From Nodosilinea sp. FACHB-131 (lineage in GTDB: Bacteria; Cyanobacteriota; Cyanobacteriia; Phormidesmidales; Phormidesmidaceae), in assembly GCF_014695395.1 (NCBI RefSeq), contig NZ_JACJOF010000037.1, positions 1 to 64,000 of the forward strand: a DNA stretch of 64,000 nucleotides, in the 5' to 3' direction. Below the pieces are notes generated by a model. That model saw only the letters and a program-made list of their open reading frames with translations, had not been told where the DNA came from and searched no databases. This document shows, piece by piece, positions 29,444 through 37,789 of this stretch; positions within the stretch are counted from its first letter, which is position 1; each line of letters opens with the position of its first letter. Both the position numbers and the translations under genes were made by a program.

Positions 29444-29779
29444 TCAGTCACAGCACCAAAGGCACCTGCCCCCTGATGCAAAAACATCGGCTACAGAATC
29501 AAACAGAGACAGCTCTGCCATCTGCCACTTTTCGTAAAAATGGGCGATCGCCTCTAGCGCTAGGCTTAGGCGTTGATAGGTTTCGTCGTAATTGCTCAGC
29601 TCAGTAGTCACTCTACAGGTCGCCACTGTGCGTAGCTGATGGACATTAGCTAACGGCCTAGTCAGCTGCGGGCTGCTCTTTAAACCTGCATCAACGCGAT
29701 CGCCGCCTCTCCACCCGCGCGATTTACCCCTGAAGATTTTTTTATCTACCTCCATAGTTTCATCAAGGTTGTCATCCAC
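29444..29779 (-). CDS. Possible small helical protein
   Basis: 111 codons, not recognised. Residues 55-100 (ELSNYDETYQRLSLALEAI, HFYEKWQMAELSLFDSVADVF) look like genuine amphipathic helices, whereas the first 50 and the last ten look random. It may be a real gene with an internal start or the remnant of one. Nothing in the neighbourhood supports a role. Confidence 0.3.
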   Translation of the reverse strand: MDDNLDETMEVDKKIFRGKSRGWRGGDRVDAGLKSSPQLTRPLANVHQLRTVATCRVTTELSNYDETYQRLSLALEAIAHFYEKWQMAELSLFDSVADVFASGGRCLWCCD

Positions 29780-29964
29780 ATTGGTAGGGTGACAGTGAAT
29801 TCAAACGGTAGCAAAGAGCAGTTAGAAACCCCTTACTTAGACCTTTGTATCGTTTCGCTCTTGAGGTGGGAAAAAGTTAGTTTTGTTTCGAATTCATAAC
29901 AATTGCTGACACCATCACAATCAGAATTACCACTCAAAAACTATCAACAAGATCAGGAGTCTCT

Positions 29965-30948
29965 ATGAATAGCGAGCGACAATTCACAACCCAAACTCAG
30001 ACCGAAGCTCAGCCCCCTAGCTCTGAGGCAAGTTTTTCACCCACCGTCAAAGTTCATGGTGAAGTGCCCCCGACTAACGTCTATGAGGTAGAGGCCAAGC
30101 CCGCGATCGATACCGAAGCCAAAACCGAAGTGAAACCAGAGCAGAGCCCGCCCCAACCGCCTCAAGAGGGCCAGTCTAACCCAACACTGACCAGGTTATT
30201 GGTTGGCGGCCTAGTGGGCGGCACCCTCGGCACACTGGCTGCTGCTCTAGCCAATCGCAAAACCTCCAAGGGCTTTGACCACAGTGCCCAAGGGGTAAGC
30301 CGCGCCTTTAAAACCATTGGTCAAGGCCTGAGCCAGGCTGCCCGAGGGGTAGGCGATGCAGCCAGAAGCGTGGGTGAGGGAGCAACCTATGCCGTAGTGG
30401 GCTCAGCCCAAGACGCCGCCCAGAGCATCACAACCGGAACTCAACAGGCGAAATCGACTACTGCCGACGTGGTGCACACTACAACTGAGAAGGTGAACCA
30501 GACGGTTAAGGGCGCAGCAGCGGGCATCACCGAAGGGGCTCAACAAGTCAAGACAACCGCGGCTGAAGCTGTTCAATCCACCACTGAGCAGATTAACCAG
30601 GCCGTTAAGGATATTGCTGAAGGCACTCAGCGCCCGACGACTGACAGTGCAACGGTTGAAGAACCTGTTTTAGCGGGTGAGCAAGCCGTCGTGAGTTCCC
30701 CATCAGAGACAGCTAATGTTTCGGCGGTTGATGAACCTGCTTTAGAAATGAGTGATGTATTAGATGTCATTGAGGCAGAGACTGTCAATCTTGACGACTG
30801 GAAATCAGAGGCTGAAATTCAAAGCGGTGTAGACGATTCCACCTCAGCCAACAAATTTGTTCAAGAAGAAATTACGATTTCTCCCCAGCCCTCTGCCTCT
30901 CTAGGGTTTGAGGCTACCCGCCCCAATGAAAAGCCAAGGAGAAAATAA
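29965..30948 (+). CDS. Glycine-zipper membrane anchor with LEA-like helical repeats
   Basis: 327 residues. Order of parts: a Pro/Glu/Gln-rich disordered N-terminus (1-75); a glycine-zipper membrane segment at about 78-95 (LLVGGLVGGTLGTLAAALA); a long Ala/Thr/Gln helical region (about 105-225) of degenerate 11-residue repeats such as QQVKTTAAEAVQSTTEQINQ, reminiscent of group-3 LEA or YtxH-like proteins; an acidic tail. ATG has AGGAG 6-7 bases upstream. First gene of a three-gene operon; its stop overlaps the second gene's start by one base. Membrane-attached amphipathic helix is what can be seen; function is unknown. Confidence 0.75.
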   Translation: MNSERQFTTQTQTEAQPPSSEASFSPTVKVHGEVPPTNVYEVEAKPAIDTEAKTEVKPEQSPPQPPQEGQSNPTLTRLLVGGLVGGTLGTLAAALANRKTSKGFDHSAQGVSRAFKTIGQGLSQAARGVGDAARSVGEGATYAVVGSAQDAAQSITTGTQQAKSTTADVVHTTTEKVNQTVKGAAAGITEGAQQVKTTAAEAVQSTTEQINQAVKDIAEGTQRPTTDSATVEEPVLAGEQAVVSSPSETANVSAVDEPALEMSDVLDVIEAETVNLDDWKSEAEIQSGVDDSTSANKFVQEEITISPQPSASLGFEATRPNEKPRRK

Positions 30949-31508
30949 TGTCTACACCTAACGACGAAACCGTCACCACTAGGAATAGGAATCAAATTTC
31001 CCCAACGGTCGAGGATGGGTCTGATTCCTCTGAGCGAAACGTCAGTCCTAACAGTCAGGCGTTTACCAAGGTGGCCATTGGGGCTTTGATAGGGGCCACC
31101 CTAGGGGGCATTGCCGGCGCCCTGACCAACAGAGGCGTTGTCGATCGCATCAACACCTCTGTGCGGGGCGTTGGCAATACCGTCAGAAAAACGACCGCTG
31201 GCATTGACGAAACCGTTAAAGGCGTGGGCGATGCGGTCCAGAGCGTTGCGGTTGGGGTCAATACGACCGCCAAGGAGATCAACGAAGCGGTGCGAGAAAC
31301 GGCTGAGGGGATTAGCGGAACTGTAAAAAGCACCGTTCACACTGTGCAAAACACCGCTGATGAGGTTCAGGAGACGGTTGGCAGTACGGTAAACACCGTC
31401 AAAAGCGTCGTGGAGGAAACCACTGCGTCTGCCAACCTGACACCGGACGCAGAGCAAGCAACGCTCTATAAGCTAGTTCCTGTTACTGGCAACAAACCCA
31501 ATGCCTAA
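30948..31508 (+). CDS. Paralogue-like glycine-zipper/LEA-like protein
   Basis: 186 residues, built like the gene before it but shorter: disordered start, glycine-zipper segment at about 40-60 (VAIGALIGATLGGIAGALTN), then a helical region of 11-residue-type repeats rich in Val, Thr and Glu (VRKTTAGIDETVKGVGDAVQ). The two proteins share the NRxxxD..xxxV/SR.. join after the zipper, so they are probably diverged duplicates. ATG in TAATG with AAGGAG upstream, translationally coupled. Resembles YtxH or gas-vesicle accessory-type helical proteins only in style. Confidence 0.75.
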   Translation: MSTPNDETVTTRNRNQISPTVEDGSDSSERNVSPNSQAFTKVAIGALIGATLGGIAGALTNRGVVDRINTSVRGVGNTVRKTTAGIDETVKGVGDAVQSVAVGVNTTAKEINEAVRETAEGISGTVKSTVHTVQNTADEVQETVGSTVNTVKSVVEETTASANLTPDAEQATLYKLVPVTGNKPNA

Positions 31509-31564
31509 CTTCGAGCAACAAAGGGCACTTCAATGAACCCTATCGGCATGACAGGACGTCGATT

Positions 31565-32437
31565 ATGAGCTGGCTATCTCAACTGTTGATCGGAAAAAGA
31601 GCGCAAAACTGTCAGCCGATGGCAGCCTCGCCGGTTTCCCCCAGCCCACCACCGGAGTCTATGGCTCAGGTGGTGGTTGAGGAAACCATTATGGCGGTGG
31701 CGAAATGGTTGATCAGTCTGGTGAATCGAACCATGGAAACGCAAGCGTCTTCGCCAAAGCCAGAGTCGCCCCCCCCAGCGAACCCCGATGAGGAGCAGGT
31801 GGCCAGTGTCGATACTCCACTGGTAGAGCCCGAAGCGAGTGCGGTAGACCAGTTGCTGGCAAAGTTTAGCGGTTTGATCGAGGAAGCTTGCGATCGCACC
31901 CAGTCAATTGCATTGCTTGAAAACCGTCTTCAGGAGCTTGAATCTACCCTGCAAGGCACTCCAGATTGGCAAGACTCTATTCAACTTCTCAATCAGGCGG
32001 TGGTCAAACTCGATGGCCGCCTCAGCCAGGTAGAAAGAATATTGCAACAGGTTGATCTGGGAACACTTTCAGAGACTTTAGCGATTTCTCTAGAAAACGA
32101 ATCTCACCTTCAGCAGTGGGCCCAAACCTCGACCCAGCAAATTGCTGAGTTGAGCGATCGCTTAAACACCATCGAAACCACAGCTGAAACAGCAGAGGAG
32201 CAGCATCGCGCCAATCTGCACAAAATTTTTCAGGTGATTCAACCTACCGTTCAACAAACAACGGCCCTTGAAGGGCGCGTTTCTCATTTGGAGAAAGTCG
32301 TCACTCGATTGAGCCTTGTGCCTAAGTTCGTAGAGAGCAACTATCGCTCCATTACCACCCTGCAAAATTACGTTAAGCAGGCTAAGGGCGATCCAGTTTC
32401 AAGCGGCAACGGGAACGGTAGCCAAAAGGTAAACTAG
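31565..32437 (+). CDS. Coiled-coil protein, third gene of helical operon
   Basis: 290 residues, not recognised. A Pro/Ser-rich start, an amphipathic helix (VVEETIMAVAKWLISLVNRT, about 37-56), another Pro-rich linker, then a long coiled coil from about 90 to 260 (IALLENRLQELESTLQG, LDGRLSQVERILQQV, LSDRLNTIETTAETAEE). It follows the two glycine-zipper genes by 56 bases on the same strand. It might bind or cap those membrane-anchored helices; that is inference from order alone. Confidence 0.7.
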   Translation: MSWLSQLLIGKRAQNCQPMAASPVSPSPPPESMAQVVVEETIMAVAKWLISLVNRTMETQASSPKPESPPPANPDEEQVASVDTPLVEPEASAVDQLLAKFSGLIEEACDRTQSIALLENRLQELESTLQGTPDWQDSIQLLNQAVVKLDGRLSQVERILQQVDLGTLSETLAISLENESHLQQWAQTSTQQIAELSDRLNTIETTAETAEEQHRANLHKIFQVIQPTVQQTTALEGRVSHLEKVVTRLSLVPKFVESNYRSITTLQNYVKQAKGDPVSSGNGNGSQKVN

Positions 32438-32584
32438 CTAGACCAACTCCTGTTTGAGAGCCTATAGAGACGGCTCCACAATCTGCCGCTTTCTACACTG
32501 AGCAACCATCCCGGTTGCTCAGTTCAGCGCTGACGGGGTTCTCCGGCAGGGTAATGGAGAGAGTGGAGAGTGCCTGCGATCGCC

Positions 32585-33844
32585 CTAATCCGTAAACTTC
32601 AGGCGATGGCGAAAGTTTGCCACCGACTCCACCATGCCCAGGGCAATAAAGTTCGTCAGCAGCGCCGATCGCCCGTAGCTCAGCCAGGGCAGCGGAATAC
32701 CAGTAATCGGTGCCAAACCGATGGTCATGCCAATATTGACCACCACCTGAAACACGATCATCGACAACACCCCAATCGCCAGGAGTGAACCAAAGTCGTC
32801 CTTGGCGTTTTGGGCAATAATCACCAGGCGGTAACAGACCAGCCAGTAGGTGAGAATCACCACCATCGAACCCACAAAGCCCCACTCTTCGCCCACCGCC
32901 GAAAAAATAAAGTCGGTGTGCTGCTCAGGAATAAAGTTGAGCTGAGTTTGGGTGCCGTGGCCCAGACCCTGACCCCAGATCTTGCCTGCCCCAATGGCAA
33001 TACGCGACTGAATCAGGTGGTAGCCGCCCCCCAACGGATCTTTATCGGGGTCGAGAAACAGCACCAGACGATCTTTTTGGTAGTCCTGCAACAGGCTCCA
33101 GAGTATATCCCCCAGCTTGCCTGCAATCAGGTTCACCGCCGTGGCGACCACGGTGCTAAACCAGCGCCAGGGCAGCGTAAACCAGGCCGTTAGCCCCATG
33201 GACAGACTCCACACCAGCCAGCCGGGCAGCACCAGGTGAAATAGAATTGTCGCCACCAGGGGTGACACAAACAGCACCAGCCAGCCGGGGTTGCAGTTGG
33301 CCCAGTAGAGCATGCCTATGGTAATCGCCCCAAACACCAGCGAAGTTCCCAGGTCAGGCTGCACAAAGACCAGTATCCACGGCAGCACAATGACGGCGAT
33401 CGCACTACCGACTCCCCAAAGCGTAGAGGCGTCGCGGCGGCTGAGCATCGCCGCCAGGGTAATGATGATGCTCAGCTTGGCAAACTCGGAGGGCTGCACG
33501 TAGAAGCCGCCTAGGGCAATCCAGCTCTGGGCACCGCCGCCCACGGTGCCGATAAACATCACCGCCACCAGCAGCAGGTTGACGATGCCGTAGATAATCC
33601 ACTGCCAGTTGAGCAGGTGCTCGTAGCGACTGCGGGACACCCACAGGGCAATGCTCAGGCCAATCAGTCCTAGCACGCCATGGTTTAAGCCATAGTTGCC
33701 GTCAACCGTGTTGCGCTGAATACTATGAATGACAACCGCCCCAAAGGCCGTGAGCGCCACGGGCAGCGCCACCAGCACCCAATCGATACCCTGCCAGCCC
33801 ACCGCCAGCGATCGCCACTGCTTTTGCGCATCGGTTAAAAACAT
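32585..33844 (-). CDS. rodA: Rod shape-determining protein RodA (SEDS glycosyltransferase)
   Basis: 419 residues with about ten membrane helices and the SEDS signatures: YVQPSEFAKLSIIITLAAML, FVQPDLGTSLVFGAI with the conserved Asp region, and TGIPLPWLSYGRSALLTNF near the end. RodA polymerises peptidoglycan glycan strands for side-wall growth with a class b PBP. Here it is not next to mreBCD or a PBP. A 36-base identical scrap of its 3' region lies at 24583-24662. Confidence 0.95.
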   Translation of the reverse strand: MFLTDAQKQWRSLAVGWQGIDWVLVALPVALTAFGAVVIHSIQRNTVDGNYGLNHGVLGLIGLSIALWVSRSRYEHLLNWQWIIYGIVNLLLVAVMFIGTVGGGAQSWIALGGFYVQPSEFAKLSIIITLAAMLSRRDASTLWGVGSAIAVIVLPWILVFVQPDLGTSLVFGAITIGMLYWANCNPGWLVLFVSPLVATILFHLVLPGWLVWSLSMGLTAWFTLPWRWFSTVVATAVNLIAGKLGDILWSLLQDYQKDRLVLFLDPDKDPLGGGYHLIQSRIAIGAGKIWGQGLGHGTQTQLNFIPEQHTDFIFSAVGEEWGFVGSMVVILTYWLVCYRLVIIAQNAKDDFGSLLAIGVLSMIVFQVVVNIGMTIGLAPITGIPLPWLSYGRSALLTNFIALGMVESVANFRHRLKFTD

Positions 33845-33897
33845 CGCCGTTGCCTACCAGTTCGCCCAATTGATTATGCCAAGAACAAGCGGTAGAA

Positions 33898-33968
33898 GGT
33901 GCAGGGTATAGGGTTTAAGGTGCAGGGAAAATCCTTGAACCCTATACCTCAAACCCTATACCCCATAC
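33898..33968. repeat. Telomere-like inverted repeat (copy 2)
   Basis: GGTATAGGGTT at 33905-33915 is exactly complementary to AACCCTATACC at 33938-33948, with extra GGTGCAGGG and AACCCTATACC units. It lies between the rodA start and the mrp stop. Confidence 0.85.
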
Positions 33969-35033
33969 CTAAGACGCCAACGCCGCTACCGACACCCGAG
34001 CTGCCACCTGCTGGGCCATAGCCCGCAGCGCCTTGGCGCTCTCCGAGTCAGGGTGCTGCACCACAATGGGAATGCCCTGGTCGCCGCCCTCGCGCACCGC
34101 CATCTCCAGGGGAATGCAGCCCAGTACCGGCAGGTCCAGTTCTTTAGACAGCAGCTCGCCACCGCCAGAGCCAAAGATGTCGTAGCGCTTCTCGGGTGCG
34201 TCCGGGGGAATAAACACGCTCATGTTTTCGACAATGCCCAGCACCGGCACCTTGAGCTGCTGGAACATTTTCAGCCCGCGGCGAGCGTCGGAAATCGCCA
34301 CCGACTGAGGGGTTGAGACAATCACCGCCCCGGCCATAGGCACCGCCTGGGCCAGAGTGAGCTGGGCGTCGCCCGTGCCGGGGGGTAAATCCACAATTAA
34401 ATAGTCCAACTCGCCCCACTCCACCTGGTAGAGAAACTGGCGAATAATGCCGTTGAGCATGGGGCCGCGCCAGATTACCGGCTGGTCGCGATCGATTAAA
34501 AAGCCCATCGACACCATCTTGACGCCGTGGTTAAAGGCGGGCTCTAGCACTTCCCCCTGCTTGACCACCACCTGGGCCTCGGTCAGGCCCATCATGATCG
34601 GCGCGTTGGGGCCGTAAATATCGGCATCGATCAGACCGACTTTTGAGCCCATTTGCGCTAGGGAAACGGCCAGATTCACGGCCACGGTGCTCTTGCCCAC
34701 GCCGCCCTTGCCGCTGGAAACGGCAATGATATTTTTGACGCCGCCGATGCCGGTGCGATCGGGCAGGGCTTTTTGCTGGGGCGTCTCGGCGGTGACATCT
34801 ACCTTTACCGTCTCCACCCCCGGCAGCGATCGCACGGCTTTCTGGCAGTCTTCAACAATGAACTCGCGCAGGGGGCAGGCGGGGGTAGTCAGCACCAAGG
34901 TGAAGCTGACGGTGCCGTCTGCGATCGCCACGTTGCGGATCATATTGAGATCGACCAGGCTTTTTTGCAGCTCCGGGTCTTGCACCGGGCGCAGCACGTC
35001 TAAAACAGAAGCTTCGGAGAGGGTTGGGCTCAT
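33969..35033 (-). CDS. mrp: Mrp/ApbC-type iron-sulfur carrier ATPase
   Basis: 354 residues. The N-terminal MIP18/DUF59 domain (about 5-80) has the conserved Cys in TTPACPLREFIV; the ATPase has Walker A SSGKGGVGKST (about 106-116), the Mrp word GLIDADIYGPNAPIMMG, and ENMSVFIPPD plus YDIFGSGGGELLS. It carries Fe-S clusters to apo-proteins in the cytoplasm. The CxxC bridge typical of eukaryotic relatives is absent, as in many bacterial Mrp proteins. Confidence 0.93.
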   Translation of the reverse strand: MSPTLSEASVLDVLRPVQDPELQKSLVDLNMIRNVAIADGTVSFTLVLTTPACPLREFIVEDCQKAVRSLPGVETVKVDVTAETPQQKALPDRTGIGGVKNIIAVSSGKGGVGKSTVAVNLAVSLAQMGSKVGLIDADIYGPNAPIMMGLTEAQVVVKQGEVLEPAFNHGVKMVSMGFLIDRDQPVIWRGPMLNGIIRQFLYQVEWGELDYLIVDLPPGTGDAQLTLAQAVPMAGAVIVSTPQSVAISDARRGLKMFQQLKVPVLGIVENMSVFIPPDAPEKRYDIFGSGGGELLSKELDLPVLGCIPLEMAVREGGDQGIPIVVQHPDSESAKALRAMAQQVAARVSVAALAS

Positions 35034-35128
35034 GGAGTTGGGGGAGTGGCCAGCAAGTTAAAGAATGGACGACATCGACAATAGACGGCTTTGGATCACC
35101 AACCCTGGTAAGCAATGGTTGGCGATCG

Positions 35129-35149
35129 GTAGGGTGGGCATTACTCACC
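35129..35149 (+). repeat. Degenerate GTAG REP-like hairpin
   Basis: GTAG followed by GGTGGG, a short loop and CTCACC, one mismatch in the stem. It resembles 24678-24698 and lies in the mrp upstream region. Confidence 0.45.
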
Positions 35150-35244
35150 GCTGCTCATCCCGCCTAGCGCAAGATTGAGCAAACCATCCCCTATCTTAAG
35201 CTGCCCGGTCGCCCCTTGAGCACAAGTGCTTAGGGCAAGCGGTG

Positions 35245-35775
35245 CTACCAAACTTGAAAGCGAGAGTTGGGTCCACTGAGTAGATTGGGGTGCTCAGCGG
35301 CTTCGGCCAGGGCTGAGGCCACCTTGGCGGCGTAGGGGCGCAGCAGTGACCAAGCTAGCGGCGACAACCACCCCCGTAGAGTGACCGAGTAGGAAATCTG
35401 AGTACCCCGCACAGTGGATTTGAGGTGGTAGGTGACCCGCTCTTCCAATCCGGGGATAGGCAGTACCCGCACGCTGATCAACTCATGGGGCTGCACCCGC
35501 TCCACAAAAATCTTTACGGGAATGGGGCAAATTTTAGTAAACGCTCGGTAGATTAGCCCCGGCTTAGGTTTTAACCCTAGGGGCGCGTTGGTGCTGGTCA
35601 GCAGCGGGTGCCAGGAGACGTCTGCCAGGTTCATGATCGTTTGCCAGAGGGTCTCGACCGAGGCGGTGCTCACAATTAAGTAAGACTTCTCTAGCTGCTG
35701 CTGCACCTGCACCCAGCGATGGATCAGGTGTAGCAGGGTCAAAAACGGACGGGGAAAACGCTCGACGCTAAACAT
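35245..35775 (-). CDS. SRPBCC/polyketide cyclase-like protein
   Basis: About 176 residues from ATG at 35775, chosen for GGAAGG 8 bases upstream; the frame opens to 35823. The body (about 27-150) follows the START/SRPBCC pattern used for coenzyme Q-binding-like proteins: SYLIVSTASVETLWQTIMNL with a conserved Trp, then alternating strands (ISVRVLPIPGLEERVTYHL, TQISYSVTLRG) and a long C-terminal helix (LLRPYAAKVASALAEAAE). It should bind a hydrophobic ligand. No pathway context is visible. Confidence 0.65.
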   Translation of the reverse strand: MFSVERFPRPFLTLLHLIHRWVQVQQQLEKSYLIVSTASVETLWQTIMNLADVSWHPLLTSTNAPLGLKPKPGLIYRAFTKICPIPVKIFVERVQPHELISVRVLPIPGLEERVTYHLKSTVRGTQISYSVTLRGWLSPLAWSLLRPYAAKVASALAEAAEHPNLLSGPNSRFQVW

Positions 35776-36151
35776 GGCGACGCCTTCCATCGCTGGCCTG
35801 CTGGGCTGGAGCCTGGAGACCATAACGGGCTAAGGGGACTGGCAAGACGATCATGGTGGGCGTTACAGGGGCAAAAAAGGCTGGGCTAGGCCGAACTGTC
35901 GTTACAGAACGTTGCGTTTCTAAACATTTTTCTCAACCTGGCGGATGAGGTTGGTGTTGGGTCGGGTTTCACGGTAGCGTGTGAAAACTGGGTACCGTGA
36001 CATAGTGTTGCTAAGGCCAAACTGCCTAGACGGCCATCAGGCAAAATGCAGGCGGCGGGAGAAAAATTGGATCCGCAAACCCTGCTTGGCCATTCCACAG
36101 TGTGACATATTCGACCCGGTGCCGACATAACATATTGTTTTCTCTACGCCC
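35776..36151. other. Divergent upstream region of SRPBCC gene and hemF
   Basis: About 375 bases with the promoters of two divergent genes. There is an imperfect palindrome TTTCACGGTAGCGTGTGAAAA near 35968-35988. No gene is supported; short open frames here lack any protein pattern. Confidence 0.4.
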
Positions 36152-37192
36152 ATGACCACCACCCCTGTTTCTAAGCCCGCTGCTGCCACCACCGCACCCC
36201 CGACAGATTCTCGCGATCGCGTCAGCGCCATGCTGAAGCAGCTGCAAGACAGCATTTGTCAAAAGCTAGAGGCCCTCGATGGCGGTGCCCAATTTCAGCA
36301 AGACGCCTGGGAGCGGCCCGAGGGCGGCGGCGGGCGATCGCGCGTGATCAAGCAGGGCAACATCTTTGAGCAGGGGGGCGTTAACTTTTCTGAAGTTTGG
36401 GGCGACCACCTGCCGCCGTCGATTTTAGTGCAGCGCCCCGAGGCGGCGGGTCACCGTTTCTATGCCACTGGCACCTCCATGGTGCTGCACCCCCGCAACC
36501 CGTTCATTCCTACGGTGCACCTCAACTATCGCTACTTTGAGGCCGGCCCGGTCTGGTGGTTTGGCGGCGGCATCGACCTCACCCCCTACTACCCCTTCGA
36601 CGAAGACGTGGTGCACTTTCACCAGACGCTGAAGGATACCTGCGATCGCCATAACCCCAATTACTATCAGGTCTTTAAGCCCTGGTGTGACGAGTACTTC
36701 TACCTCAAGCACCGCGGCGAGACCCGGGGCGTGGGCGGCATTTTCTTTGATTACCAGGATGGTCAGGGAATGCTCTACCGAGGCCCAGACGCAGGTAAAG
36801 CCGCCGACCAAACTAGTCAGGGCATTGGCGAACTGCCCCCTCGCAACTGGGACGATCTGTTCAACTTCTCCCGTGACTGCGGCAACGCCTTTTTGCCCGC
36901 CTACGTGCCTATCGTGGAGCGTCGCCACGCTACAGAGTACAGCGACCACCAGCGGCAGTTTCAGCTCTACCGCCGGGGTCGCTATGTCGAGTTCAACCTG
37001 GTGTATGACCGGGGCACGATCTTTGGTCTGCAAACCAACGGGCGCACCGAGTCGATTTTGATGTCGCTGCCTCCGCTGGTGCGCTGGGAGTACGGCTACA
37101 CCCCCGCGCCTGAGAGCCCTGAGGCACGGCTATACGACGTATTTCTCAAGCCCCAGGACTGGGTTAACTGGTCGGGCCACCCCGCCAGCTAG
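36152..37192 (+). CDS. hemF: Oxygen-dependent coproporphyrinogen III oxidase
   Basis: 346 residues. The family motif [20 protein letters not shown] (about 107-126) and [18 protein letters not shown] are present, with [20 protein letters not shown] near the end. The enzyme decarboxylates coproporphyrinogen III to protoporphyrinogen IX with oxygen, a step common to heme and chlorophyll synthesis. The N-terminal 20 residues are a Thr/Pro/Ala-rich extension. A strong terminator follows at 37242. Confidence 0.97.
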   Translation: MTTTPVSKPAAATTAPPTDSRDRVSAMLKQLQDSICQKLEALDGGAQFQQDAWERPEGGGGRSRVIKQGNIFEQGGVNFSEVWGDHLPPSILVQRPEAAGHRFYATGTSMVLHPRNPFIPTVHLNYRYFEAGPVWWFGGGIDLTPYYPFDEDVVHFHQTLKDTCDRHNPNYYQVFKPWCDEYFYLKHRGETRGVGGIFFDYQDGQGMLYRGPDAGKAADQTSQGIGELPPRNWDDLFNFSRDCGNAFLPAYVPIVERRHATEYSDHQRQFQLYRRGRYVEFNLVYDRGTIFGLQTNGRTESILMSLPPLVRWEYGYTPAPESPEARLYDVFLKPQDWVNWSGHPAS

Positions 37193-37241
37193 GCCGACGC
37201 TAAACCTCTGTATCCCTTGACGGGCAGGGGCTTTGAACGTT

Positions 37242-37281
37242 GCCCTAGGCCACTCAACAGCAGTGGTCTAGGGCTTTTAGT
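37242..37281 (+). terminator. Rho-independent terminator after hemF
   Basis: GCCCTAGGCCACT (37242-37254), a 7-base loop and AGTGGTCTAGGGC (37262-37274) pair with a single G-T type mismatch, followed by TTTTAGTTGTTT. Confidence 0.9.
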
Positions 37282-37490
37282 TGTTTAGATTTCTTAAAAA
37301 ACCCCGGAATCCACATAAATTAAAGCTTTTGGCGATCCACTTTTCTAGGGATGCCCTTAGAATGGGGCAGTGAAATTCTGAATTGACAGGGGTTTCAGCC
37401 GTTTTGGCTGCCGGGGCCGTTGTACGTGCTCTGGGTCTATCGTCAGATTGCGGCTGCTATCCCAGTGTTCTTTGCCCATAGGAGACAGTT

Positions 37491-37781
37491 ATGAACAAAG
37501 CTGAACTCGTTGATAAGGTGGCTGAGAAAGCCTCTGCCGGCGATAAGTCTATGACCAAAAAAGACGTTGACTCGGTGATTACGGCCACCATTGACGCCAT
37601 TATGGAAGCTGTTGCTACAGGCGAAAAAGTCACCCTAGTAGGGTTTGGCTCCTTTGAGCGCCGCGAACGCAAAGAGCGGGAAGGGCGCAATCCCAAAACC
37701 GGCGACACCATGGTGATTCCGGCAACCAAGGTACCTGCATTTTCCGCTGGCAAACTGTTCAAAGAAAAAGTGGCCAAGTAA
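37491..37781 (+). CDS. hup: HU-type DNA-binding protein
   Basis: 96 residues with the HU/IHF fold: MNKAELVDKVAEKA at the start, VTLVGFGSFERRERKEREGRNPKTG in the DNA-binding arm with the conserved Pro-containing tip, and VPAFSAGKLFKEKV at the end. The protein bends and compacts DNA in the nucleoid. A good ribosome binding site (ATAGGAGACAG) precedes ATG. It has a 210-base leader region after the hemF terminator, and the next gene starts 8 bases after its stop. Confidence 0.95.
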   Translation: MNKAELVDKVAEKASAGDKSMTKKDVDSVITATIDAIMEAVATGEKVTLVGFGSFERRERKEREGRNPKTGDTMVIPATKVPAFSAGKLFKEKVAK

Positions 37782-37789
37782 CCACTCCC

